From Saccharibacter sp. EH611 (GTDB taxonomy: Bacteria > Pseudomonadota > Alphaproteobacteria > Acetobacterales > Acetobacteraceae), in contig NZ_WVHP01000003.1 of the NCBI RefSeq assembly GCF_009834765.1, positions 24,663 through 88,662 of the forward strand: a DNA stretch of 64,000 nt. Reading direction: 5' to 3'. This document shows, piece after piece, positions 56,661-64,000 of this stretch. Made by a program: the position numbers and the translations under genes. How positions within the stretch are numbered: position 1 is the first letter of the stretch; the number at the start of each line of letters is the position of its first letter. Under the pieces are notes generated by a model, which saw only the letters and a program-made list of their open reading frames with translations, ran no database searches and was not told the origin of the DNA.

Positions 56661-56684
56661 GAAAAAAAGAGGGTAGGCCCTCTT
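56661..56684 (-). terminator. Terminator-like hairpin in the lipoprotein gene leader
   Basis: On the minus strand AAGAGGG, loop CCTA-like, CCCTCTT, then a run of T (TTTTTTTC). It lies 58 bases upstream of the lipoprotein gene start at 56603 and faces it. The neighbouring gene is divergent, so no minus-strand gene ends here. Confidence 0.55.
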
Positions 56685-56787
56685 AACCTGAAAGAGAATG
56701 TCACGAAACGAATTTTCTTTCTTATACGATGCCTTCTTTAAGAAACTCATGATATACGCAAAAGACTTGTCAGTGGGAGTTTGCCGA

Positions 56788-57324
56788 ATGCCTGTTTCCT
56801 ATCGCTCTTTTTCTTTCCGTTCTTTCGGGGCTACACTTGCTGTTTTCGCTGCCCTTGTTGGGAGTCCTTCAGCCCGTGCTGCTGCCTGCCATCCCTCCAA
56901 TGATGTTCATGCGGCCTTCAACCTTGAAGGGCTAAAATCTGAGCTGATGGTTACAGCCCTGTCTTGCAAAACACAAAGCCGCTATAATGAGTTCGTGGGG
57001 CATTTCCGCCCTCTTCTCAATGCTGCTGAAAAACGACTCGAAACCTATTTCCACAGCACGTATGGCCGTCAAGGGGATCGCAAGCGTGATGATTACATCA
57101 CCCAACTGGCCGATGTACAATCTCTAGGAGGGCTAAAGTCTGGTACTGTTTTTTGCGATCAACGCGTACCGATGTTTGACGAGCTCGCCGCGTTAGACAC
57201 GGCAGACGATCTCTCCCATTATGCTGAAGCCAAAGACATCACACAGCCTGCTTCTTACGAAAGCTGCACCGCTCCGCGCCCTACCGTGCGCAGCCGCCAC
57301 GGTCGCACCGCTCATCATAAATAA
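56788..57324 (+). CDS. Small secreted protein of unknown function
   Basis: A 178-residue exported protein, not recognised. Signal peptide to about residue 33 (SPSARAAA). Four cysteines (AACHPS, LSCKTQ, VFCDQR, YESCTA) suggest two disulfides in the periplasm; the middle (FRPLLNAAEKRLETYFHSTYG) looks helical. The tail is Arg/His-rich. ATG 56788 has GGGAG 8 bases upstream; the longer frame to 56698 has no signal-like start. Confidence 0.65.
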   Translation: MPVSYRSFSFRSFGATLAVFAALVGSPSARAAACHPSNDVHAAFNLEGLKSELMVTALSCKTQSRYNEFVGHFRPLLNAAEKRLETYFHSTYGRQGDRKRDDYITQLADVQSLGGLKSGTVFCDQRVPMFDELAALDTADDLSHYAEAKDITQPASYESCTAPRPTVRSRHGRTAHHK

Positions 57325-57373
57325 CACGCTTTACACGCTGTAGCTGAGAGTGCAGGAAATATAGGGTTCTCGT

Positions 57374-57451
57374 ATGTTCACGCAGAGAATAGCTCTTCAC
57401 TGCCTCTCCTTCGATGCCCTCCACCGCAACGCCGAAAGCTTGACTCTATGA
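57374..57451 (+). CDS. Possible 25-residue leader ORF before parE
   Basis: ATG 57374, preceded by AGGG at 7 bases, opens a 25-codon frame whose TGA (57449-57451) overlaps the parE ATG as ATGA. parE has no visible ribosome site of its own. Coupled translation is possible; the peptide (MFTQRIALHCLSF onward) is not recognised. Confidence 0.3.
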   Translation: MFTQRIALHCLSFDALHRNAESLTL

Positions 57452-59394
57452 CCGATTATGGCGCTCAGGATATTGAAGTTCTAGAAGGACTAGAACCTGT
57501 CCGTCGCCGCCCTGGCATGTATATTGGTGGCACTGACGATAATGCCTATCACCACTTGGCCTCCGAGATTATTGATAATGCGATGGATGAGGCTGTCGCG
57601 GGTCATGCCACCTCCATTGAGGTCGCGTTAGAAGATGCCCATACCCTTATGGTACATGACAATGGCCGCGGTATCCCAACGGATCCTCATCCGCGTTTCC
57701 CAGGGAAATCAGCTCTCGAAGTTATTTTCACTACCCTTCATGCCGGTGGGAAATTCTCGGGAAAATCATACGAGACCTCTGGCGGGCTGCATGGTGTTGG
57801 AAGCTCTGTGGTCAACGCCCTCTCCGAACGACTGGACGTTGAAGTAACGCGCGATCGCACACGCTTTCGTCAGCTCTTTTCCCGTGGACTGCCGACCTCC
57901 GACCTTGAGACAAGCAAGGCTCCTGCACGCCAACGCGGCACGACCGTTCGTTTCCAACCAGACCCTGAGATTTTTGGCAAACAAGCTTTCTCCGCTGTCC
58001 GGCTCTATCGCTTATGCAAAAATAAAGCAGCCCTTTTCCGTGGAGTGACGATTCGGTGGTCTTGCAACCCTGATCTTTTAAAAGGGGACGATGCCCTTCC
58101 CCAAGAAGACGTCATCCATTACCCTAATGGGCTAGCCGACGCTCTACGCGCGGACATTGGCAATGAAAACACACTTCTCACTCCTCTATGGGCTGGAGAA
58201 GCCGACCTTCCCCGCACAGCTGATGGCAAAACAGGCGGACGCGTGGAATGGGCCGTTGCTTTTCTCGATCGTGGCACCAGCGGCCTAACATCCTACTGCA
58301 ACACGATTCCAACCCCCCAAGGAGGTACACATGAAAACGGGCTTCGCGCCGCGCTCGTGAAGGGCTTCCGTCATTGGGGAGACCAGCGCAAAATTCGTCG
58401 TTCAGCCGCTATCACAGCAGAAGATGTGTTGGGCACCATTAATGCGAAACTCTCCGTCTTTATTCGTGACCCACAATTTCAAGGCCAAACAAAAGATCGC
58501 CTCACCACGCAAGAAGCCAGCCGTCTTGTTGAAGGTGCGCTGCGCGACAGAATCGACCATTGGCTTGGAGGCAACCCACAACAGGCTGATGCTCTTGTCG
58601 GCTATATTGTCGAGCGCGCTGAAGAGCGTTTACGTCGGCGTGAAAATAAAGAAACATCCCGCAAAAGTGCGACCCGCAAGCTCCGCCTGCCCGGCAAGCT
58701 GACCGATTGCAGCCGCACGAATGCTCATGATACCGAAATTTTCCTCGTCGAAGGGGAATCCGCCGGTGGGTCTGCCCGTCAAGCACGCGACCGTGAAACT
58801 CAAGCCGTACTCCCTCTAAGAGGGAAAATCCTCAATGTAGCATCGGCTACAGCAGAAAAGCTGCATGCCAACCAAGAGCTTCGTGACCTGATCGAAGCAT
58901 TAGGGTGCGGCATCGGGAAACAGCTTAACCTGGATCGCCTCCGTTATGGCCGCATCATCATCATGACCGATGCCGACGTGGACGGGGCCCATATTGCCAG
59001 CTTGCTGATGACATTTTTCTATCGAGAAATGCCTGAGCTCGTACGCGGTGGCCATCTCTTTTTGGCACAGCCGCCGCTTTACCGCCTCACACATGGAGGC
59101 AAAACCGTTTATGCAATGGACGACCAAGACCGTGTTCGCCGCTTGAAAACGGACTTCAAACCTAATGCAAAGGTCGAAATCTCCCGCTTTAAAGGCTTAG
59201 GGGAAATGCCCGTTTCTGACCTTAAAGAAACGACCATGAACCCAGCGCGCCGCACGTTGCTCCGTGTCACGATTCCACCTGAAGACAATCTCCTCACACG
59301 CGACCGGATTGAAAGCCTCATGGGACGGAAGCCCGAGCTGCGCTTCCGCTTTATTCAAGAGCATGCGGATTCGGTAGAGCTTCTTGATGTCTAA
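57448..59394 (+). CDS. parE: DNA topoisomerase IV subunit B
   Basis: A 648-residue type IIA topoisomerase ATPase subunit. GHKL motifs EIIDNAMDEA, DNGRGIPTD and GGLHGVGSSVVNALS; Toprim EGESAGGSARQARD, PLRGKILNV and DADVDGAHI. The C-terminal MGRKPELRFRFIQEHA and length separate it from GyrB. It decatenates replicated chromosomes with ParC, which is not in the window. Confidence 0.95.
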   Translation: MTDYGAQDIEVLEGLEPVRRRPGMYIGGTDDNAYHHLASEIIDNAMDEAVAGHATSIEVALEDAHTLMVHDNGRGIPTDPHPRFPGKSALEVIFTTLHAGGKFSGKSYETSGGLHGVGSSVVNALSERLDVEVTRDRTRFRQLFSRGLPTSDLETSKAPARQRGTTVRFQPDPEIFGKQAFSAVRLYRLCKNKAALFRGVTIRWSCNPDLLKGDDALPQEDVIHYPNGLADALRADIGNENTLLTPLWAGEADLPRTADGKTGGRVEWAVAFLDRGTSGLTSYCNTIPTPQGGTHENGLRAALVKGFRHWGDQRKIRRSAAITAEDVLGTINAKLSVFIRDPQFQGQTKDRLTTQEASRLVEGALRDRIDHWLGGNPQQADALVGYIVERAEERLRRRENKETSRKSATRKLRLPGKLTDCSRTNAHDTEIFLVEGESAGGSARQARDRETQAVLPLRGKILNVASATAEKLHANQELRDLIEALGCGIGKQLNLDRLRYGRIIIMTDADVDGAHIASLLMTFFYREMPELVRGGHLFLAQPPLYRLTHGGKTVYAMDDQDRVRRLKTDFKPNAKVEISRFKGLGEMPVSDLKETTMNPARRTLLRVTIPPEDNLLTRDRIESLMGRKPELRFRFIQEHADSVELLDV

Positions 59395-59400
59395 TCCCAC

Positions 59401-59431
59401 AGGTCGATGGGAGACTTTCTCCTATCGACCT
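59401..59431. terminator. Hairpin between convergent parE and aldo/keto reductase
   Basis: AGGTCGAT paired with ATCGACCT, extended by GGA/TCC inside, in a 50-base convergent gap. No T-run on either side. Confidence 0.55.
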
Positions 59432-59444
59432 ATAGAAACTCTGC

Positions 59445-60269
59445 TTAAAAACGTACCGTCATAGGGTCTTCCCCCATCCGTCCATCAGTCCGGTCAAGGG
59501 ACGCCATTTGGGCCATTTCTTCACGGCTCAACTGGAAGTCAAAAACAGCTATATTTTCAGCCATCCGCTGCGGATGAACAGATTTTGGAATCACGACCAG
59601 ATCATTTTGCACATGCCAACGCAAAATAATCTGAGCCGGACTTTTGCCATGACGCTTGGCAATCTCGCCAATGACAGGATTATCCAAAATCGCTCCTTTA
59701 CCCAGAGGGCGCCACGCTTCCGTTTGAATATGATGCTTTAAATGAAAGTCCCTCAGCGCTTTTTGCTGAAAATAGGGATGAAGCTCAATCTGGTTCAATA
59801 CCGGAACCTCACCCGTTTCCCCGATAATCCGTTCAAGATGTTCCTCTGCAAAATTAGAAACACCAATCGAACGCACGCGCCCCTCTTTCTTGAGATGAAT
59901 CAACGCTTTCCACGTCTCAACATACTGTCCTTGATGGGGCATCGGCCAATGGATCAAATAAAAATCAATCACATCACGACGCAATAAATGCGCGCTACGG
60001 TCAAATGCACGCAATGCCGCATCATAACCTTGATCGTCATTCCACAACTTGGTGGTCACACAAACATCAGGGTGGTGTTCCAAACCTTCACCAACGCCAG
60101 CTTCATTTTTGTACAAACGCGCTGTATCGACAGCACGATATCCCAAAGAAATCGCCTTACGTACGACATCTGCCGTTTGATCCTCTGGGGTTTGCCACAC
60201 ACCAAGCCCAATTTGAGGGATAGAATGACCATCATGCAACGGAATACGGGGGATAGAATGCTCTGTCAT
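59445..60269 (-). CDS. Aldo/keto reductase (2,5-diketo-gluconate reductase-like)
   Basis: A 274-residue NADPH-dependent reductase of the AKR5/DkgA type. The catalytic tetrad is Asp48 and Tyr53 (AVDTARLYKNE), Lys74 (VTTKLWND) and His107 (YLIHWPM). The C-terminal LVVIPKSVHPQRMAEN binds the NADPH phosphate. ATG 60269 has AAGGAG 7 bases upstream; the longer frame is not family-like. Acetic acid bacteria use such enzymes on keto-sugars, but the substrate here is not known. Confidence 0.9.
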   Translation of the reverse strand: MTEHSIPRIPLHDGHSIPQIGLGVWQTPEDQTADVVRKAISLGYRAVDTARLYKNEAGVGEGLEHHPDVCVTTKLWNDDQGYDAALRAFDRSAHLLRRDVIDFYLIHWPMPHQGQYVETWKALIHLKKEGRVRSIGVSNFAEEHLERIIGETGEVPVLNQIELHPYFQQKALRDFHLKHHIQTEAWRPLGKGAILDNPVIGEIAKRHGKSPAQIILRWHVQNDLVVIPKSVHPQRMAENIAVFDFQLSREEMAQMASLDRTDGRMGEDPMTVRF

Positions 60270-60479
60270 GATCATCTCCTTCATCATCAGATACAGGGCC
60301 AAGCTACGCATTCCCTCTGGCAGAATGAAGGCAAATGATACTAAAGGCTTTTTCATTATCGCGCTGTGCCGCTCTTTTCTTGCCTCTTCCATGAGCTGCC
60401 CCCTATAACAACACGCACGATGATGGTCTCATGACACCGAATACTAAGGGAAAAAACGGCATGTCTCACAACAGGGATC

Positions 60480-60490
60480 CACACACACAC
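60480..60490. repeat. CA dinucleotide tract before the glycosyltransferase
   Basis: (CA)5 plus C between an ATG at 60461 and the GTG at 60526. Loss of one CA unit would put the ATG in frame with the large ORF. Confidence 0.7.
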
Positions 60491-60525
60491 CAGCTGTACC
60501 CAATAACGCTGTCTCTTTCTTCCAT

Positions 60526-62421
60526 GTGGAAACAGCCCATGAGGCCCATCTCGCTGTAAAGCTTGATAATGGCCAGCTTTATAATGCCCGTTATCCTAAT
60601 GATGCTGGCTTTACGCCACTTATTGCCATGAAGATCGAGGCCATCCCCGACTACCTCTTTCTCACAACAGATCCAGGACGGGAACAACCGCAAATCTGGC
60701 TGGAACACTACACCGCTCGCGGCACCGTCTTAAGTATTAGATCTCGCATCAGTGGTGACCAGGGGCAGTTTGTCGCGCTCGAAGACCCTGCACGTCCTGG
60801 CAAATATATGACCACCCGCCCTTTCCATGATGACAAAACAGCTAATCCGGTTGTCGGAGACTGTCACCATGTGATGCGATGGGAAGAATATAGCCTCATT
60901 CCCATTCAGGGCACGGATTATCTCCACCATATCGCACAAGCGATTACGGGCCTTTTCCGTCGCAGTCTTACAGCAACCGCATGTGTTTCCTTTATTGAAG
61001 AATATCAAGGTGATGCTCTTCTCCCCGCTTTGGATAGCCTCCTGCCCATTATACGATGGAATGTTATAGAACGTGTCGGTGAGAGGCTCCTCCATGATCG
61101 TGCGCTTCGCCACAAGCTCGCCTCTCACATGCCGCCTAACATATGGCTAGAGAAAGCCTTCCCACAGCTCGCCACATGGGAACAAAAACGCTGGGCCCAT
61201 GCGGGCCGCTCCATTAGTCCTTTCCCAACCCCGCAAAAAATACATTCTCCTGAAGCAGACTCTTTCCTTGCTGACAATGGTGCGGATGGTTCTTTTGCGG
61301 GCCTCCTGCACGCACTTACCCATGCCGCCCGTCGCACGATTGAACCGCAACGTCGCGTGTGCATGCTGACCACCATGCGTAATGAAGGGCTCTACCTCCT
61401 TGAATGGATCGCCTATCATCGCACGCTCGGTGTCGAGCATTTCTTCATCTACAGCAATGACAATACCGATAAGTCCGAAGCCCTCCTTGCTGAACTCGCT
61501 GAGGAAGGACTTATTACATGGATCGACAACCCAACAGCCGCAGGCACAAGCCCACAATTTAAAGCCTATGGTCATGCCCTTAATGTTCTGCCTGATATTC
61601 TAAATTTCCAATGGTGCTTCATTATGGATGGGGACGAGTTCATCACGCTTGACCCCAAAGCGTATCCCTCTTTGCACGACTACCTTGACTGGATTGACCA
61701 TTGGCAGACGGATGCACTCGCTATTAATTGGCGCTTCATTGGCTCACGCAAGAACGACAATGGTCTCGCTGACCTTGCTAAGCCCCTCACCCAGCGCAAT
61801 TTCCGCATTATTGGCAATGGGGCCATTGGTGATGGCTGGCGTTTAGTTAAATCAGCTTGCCGCCCTAACAGAACTCTCCATTCTCGCCCTCATCATCCGG
61901 TCTGGAATCCTGTAACGCCCTATATGTTCCGCCTCACCAATGGCGACCGGCATGAATACCAGCATCCCCCTGCTGGTTTCCCTCATGACCCTGCTTTTGC
62001 CGATGAAGGGCATTTCGACCGTATTTCCATCTCCCATTATTACTTTAAATCAATTGCTGAATGGACATGGAAACATGCGCGTAATAGCGGAGCTGATGCG
62101 AAAAAAGACCTCGACACAAGCCGCTATACCAACCAATGGGCGAATGCCTTTGGCTTGCAAGCCAAAGACCCACAGCATGAACGCAATGTATGGATGATGG
62201 ATCGGCAGGAGGCTCTGCGACAAGAACTCGACCAACTTCGCACCAATCCTACCATCTGCGCTGCAGAAAGCGCTATCCGCGCTTCATTAAGCGACCAGAT
62301 TCATGACCTCTGGGCCCAAATCCACGCCCATAAGGTCTTTAGTAACATTGATGCTGAGTGGCGGTTCATTCTTCAAGACCTTGAGTTGGAAATGAAAGAC
62401 CGTATCCCTCCCGTCGCGTGA
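60526..62421 (+). CDS. Glycosyltransferase, family 92-like
   Basis: A 631-residue protein. The C-terminal half is a GT92-like glycosyltransferase with MLTTMRNEGLYLLEW (about 280-294), HFFIYSNDN and the DxD-type metal site DGDEF (368-372), then YQHPPAGF and ISHYYFKS. The N-terminal about 270 residues form a separate unrecognised region. The only in-frame start now is GTG 60526, without a ribosome site; the coding frame continues upstream (reading NNAVSFFHVETAHE) to a stop at 60445. An ATG at 60461 with AAGGG upstream is out of frame by the CA tract. It is probably a surface polysaccharide enzyme. Confidence 0.8.
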   Translation: METAHEAHLAVKLDNGQLYNARYPNDAGFTPLIAMKIEAIPDYLFLTTDPGREQPQIWLEHYTARGTVLSIRSRISGDQGQFVALEDPARPGKYMTTRPFHDDKTANPVVGDCHHVMRWEEYSLIPIQGTDYLHHIAQAITGLFRRSLTATACVSFIEEYQGDALLPALDSLLPIIRWNVIERVGERLLHDRALRHKLASHMPPNIWLEKAFPQLATWEQKRWAHAGRSISPFPTPQKIHSPEADSFLADNGADGSFAGLLHALTHAARRTIEPQRRVCMLTTMRNEGLYLLEWIAYHRTLGVEHFFIYSNDNTDKSEALLAELAEEGLITWIDNPTAAGTSPQFKAYGHALNVLPDILNFQWCFIMDGDEFITLDPKAYPSLHDYLDWIDHWQTDALAINWRFIGSRKNDNGLADLAKPLTQRNFRIIGNGAIGDGWRLVKSACRPNRTLHSRPHHPVWNPVTPYMFRLTNGDRHEYQHPPAGFPHDPAFADEGHFDRISISHYYFKSIAEWTWKHARNSGADAKKDLDTSRYTNQWANAFGLQAKDPQHERNVWMMDRQEALRQELDQLRTNPTICAAESAIRASLSDQIHDLWAQIHAHKVFSNIDAEWRFILQDLELEMKDRIPPVA

Positions 62422-62442
62422 GCGGCACGTTCTTAAACCTAC

Positions 62443-62471
62443 AAAAAAGGAGGGGAATTCCCCTCCTTTTT
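62443..62471. terminator. Bidirectional intrinsic terminator
   Basis: GGAGGGGAA/TTCCCCTCC palindrome flanked by A-run and T-run, between the convergent glycosyltransferase and autotransporter genes. Confidence 0.9.
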
Positions 62472-62491
62472 CATACCTTCTGAGAATGTTC

Positions 62492-64000
62492 TCAGAACTT
62501 ATAATTGATTTTACCTGTTCCACCGCTCGTTGTCAGATGGTTGCCGTATTGGCCGATATAATCCAGTTGTACTGTTAGATCACGCGCGAGATGAGCGGAC
62601 ACTCCCGTGTTCACCACGGCCGTATCTGCAGAGATAGGCGTTCCTATCACACTCATATCATACCCAACGCCGCCACCTGCTTGATTAAAGCGCTCACGCG
62701 CCGTCCCACGCAACGCACCAAAAGCCCGACGATAGGCAAGGCTTCCGTGCGTCGAGAAAACCACAGAACCAAGGTTAAAGGACGATGCCGCTTTTAAGCC
62801 AACGGTCGAATACCCCAGGTTGCTTTGCTGTCCACGAACGTTAAGAGCTGTTAGGCCTCCATGCTCCCGAAACGCCCCTTGCTGGTAGCTGACATAGGTC
62901 ATTCTCGCAAAAGGCTCCAGCTCAAGAGCAGACCCACCCAATTTTGCTACAAAACGATAGCCCGTCTCTGCATAAGCCTGCGCTGTTCCTGCTAGGCTTG
63001 TTGACTTCGCATGATCTGAAAAGCCCGGGATTGTAATACGGCGATTGGTCTGTAGCACATTCCACGTATAATCCGCGCCCATCTTCAGAGTAATGCGCGC
63101 GGTTGGCGTAATGCCCCCAACGCCCCATGACGTCCCCCCGTACACACCGAGAGAAGCATTATTGGCATAGCCTGAAGAGCGGCGTGATCCCCCATTAGAG
63201 AACATAGACCGTCCGTAAGCCAGCAATCCGCCAACGCGCCATCCGTGCACGTCAGTATCCGCCCCCATAATCCATCCAACGGCATTCTGATTTAAGTGAG
63301 CTGCATTCAGGTAGTTTGAACCACTGCCACTATTACCCCCTCGTGACCCATATACCTGCCCCCACACGGTAACACGATGGTTGGGATCAACGCCTCCGGG
63401 CTTTTGTTCTGTTCCCCCCGTTGGGCACAAACGCAACGTATCATCAATACAATCCAACCGATTAATCGACGCATCACGAAGATAAAAACTATCATTCACC
63501 ATAGCTGTCTTCGTGCTGCCATAGATCTCACCAGACAAAGCATTGAGCGCATTATGCGCTTCCGGCGTCTTTAGATTAACGATAGCATCCCCCAAAGCGC
63601 CACCACCATGCGTTGCAGCCACCATCTGTCCTAGACCCGTTGCAGCGGCACTCTCATTGCGTGTCTCAGCTTGGAGATGAAAATTAGGCACTTGTGGTGT
63701 TGGTGTTGGTGTTGGTGTTGGTGTTGGTGTTGGTGTTGGTGTTGGTGTTGGTGTTGGTGTTGACGGATTATTGCCGCTATTGCCACCAGAACCACCCGTA
63801 TTATTGCTCCCGTTTCCTGTTTCATTATGCGTGTGACTACCATTATTCGTAGCCCCGCCATCATTGGGCTTGGTGTTCGTGCCGCCGCCATTATTCGACG
63901 AACCATTATGATTGCCATCGTCAGGCTTGCTGTTCGTGCCACCACCATTGTTCGGCGTCGCATTATGGCTGCCGTCATCAGGCTTGCTGTTCGTGCCGCC
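62492..64000 (-). CDS. Autotransporter, C-terminal part (runs off the right edge)
   Basis: About 502 codons of a type V secretion protein; the 5' end is outside the window. From the window edge inward: Gly/Asn-rich repeats of about 19 residues (GGTNSKPDDGSHNATPNN type), an Asn/Gly linker, a Pro-Thr run from 11 hexamers, a junction helix (LKTPEAHNALNALSGEIYGS) and the 12-strand barrel ending in aromatic IGQYGNHLTTSGGTGKINYKF-like strands (in part) with C-terminal Phe. The barrel would display the passenger on the surface. A GTG at 63691 is inside the gene and is not the start. Confidence 0.88.
   Translation of the reverse strand, partial: GGTNSKPDDGSHNATPNNGGGTNSKPDDGNHNGSSNNGGGTNTKPNDGGATNNGSHTHNETGNGSNNTGGSGGNSGNNPSTPTPTPTPTPTPTPTPTPTPTPQVPNFHLQAETRNESAAATGLGQMVAATHGGGALGDAIVNLKTPEAHNALNALSGEIYGSTKTAMVNDSFYLRDASINRLDCIDDTLRLCPTGGTEQKPGGVDPNHRVTVWGQVYGSRGGNSGSGSNYLNAAHLNQNAVGWIMGADTDVHGWRVGGLLAYGRSMFSNGGSRRSSGYANNASLGVYGGTSWGVGGITPTARITLKMGADYTWNVLQTNRRITIPGFSDHAKSTSLAGTAQAYAETGYRFVAKLGGSALELEPFARMTYVSYQQGAFREHGGLTALNVRGQQSNLGYSTVGLKAASSFNLGSVVFSTHGSLAYRRAFGALRGTARERFNQAGGGVGYDMSVIGTPISADTAVVNTGVSAHLARDLTVQLDYIGQYGNHLTTSGGTGKINYKF
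63696..63761. repeat. Eleven-copy hexanucleotide repeat (GGTGTT)11
   Basis: Perfect tandem hexamers. On the coding minus strand each is CCAACA, encoding Pro-Thr, so the tract is an in-frame linker whose length can change without frameshift. Confidence 0.95.
63842..64000. repeat. 57-bp tandem repeats in the autotransporter passenger
   Basis: Two near-identical units at 63890-63946 and 63947-64000 (the second cut by the window edge) and a degenerate third before 63890. Each unit encodes about 19 residues with the core TNSKPDDG. Confidence 0.85.

Noticed and set aside
63696..63761. CRISPR array
   Set aside because: The repeat is a spacerless hexamer within a coding frame; there are no unique spacers and no cas genes.
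1..64000. tRNA, rRNA, insertion sequences or prophage
   Set aside because: No cloverleaf, rRNA segment, transposase, integrase or terminal inverted repeats were recognised on reading; a tRNAscan or IS search was not possible.

Overview
The window reads as a contiguous chromosomal segment of an alphaproteobacterium, most likely an acetic acid bacterium (Acetobacteraceae). The evidence is the rimP-nusA-ylxR/L7Ae-infB-rbfA-truB-rpsO-pnp cluster, aroQ-accB-accC, the alphaproteobacteria-associated families DUF1489, DUF1491 and DUF2272, a type III ornithine decarboxylase with a structured leader, and a PyrB-PyrC pair whose dihydroorotase lacks its HxH metal motif. Genus cannot be fixed from the sequence alone. 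I see no rRNA, tRNA, CRISPR array, insertion sequence, prophage or plasmid signature. Genes are tightly packed with many ATGA, GTGA or TGATG overlaps.

Layout. 0-9 kb: end of a CDF metal exporter, CLC chloride/proton antiporter, SPFH protein, CobW-type metallochaperone GTPase with a WD40 partner, an aldo/keto reductase, a DUF2272 lipoprotein, a rhodanese and cysteine synthase. 9-16 kb: RsmB, YggS, Kup, HemW, DUF1489 and a nitronate-monooxygenase-like flavoprotein. 16-26 kb: the minus-strand translation and RNA operon from rimP to pnp, with an intrinsic-terminator-like hairpin directly before rimP. 26-28.5 kb: a membrane-anchored ClpA/ClpB-D2-like AAA protein with all its ATPase motifs altered, followed by an unrecognised membrane-anchored protein. 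28.4-36 kb: an amino-acid ABC transporter with fused binding protein and permease, CcmAB, AroQ-AccB-AccC, RlpA (probably leaderless) and a BrkB/YihY membrane protein. 36-43.5 kb: ornithine decarboxylase with its leader, an Asp/Asn beta-hydroxylase-like oxygenase, an ABC exporter, endonuclease III and ComEC. 43.7-52.4 kb: a small Sel1 protein and the gltX-pyrB-pyrC-plsY-dprA-topA run. 52.6-64 kb: envelope genes (S41 peptidase, OmpA-like porin, a lipoprotein, a small secreted protein), ParE, a second aldo/keto reductase, a family-92-like glycosyltransferase and the end of an autotransporter with simple repeats.

How the genes fit together. The rimP-pnp block covers ribosome maturation, transcription elongation and termination, initiation and RNA decay. 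ComEC and DprA are two parts of a DNA-uptake route. The 52-64 kb end is mostly cell envelope and surface, and it carries the simple-sequence repeats: a (CA)n tract before the glycosyltransferase and an 11-copy hexamer in the autotransporter. The most unusual coding content is the degenerate AAA protein and its partner at 26.2-28.5 kb. The most unusual regulatory content is the set of structured or short-ORF leaders before rimP, the decarboxylase, ccmA, parE and the 56 kb lipoprotein gene.
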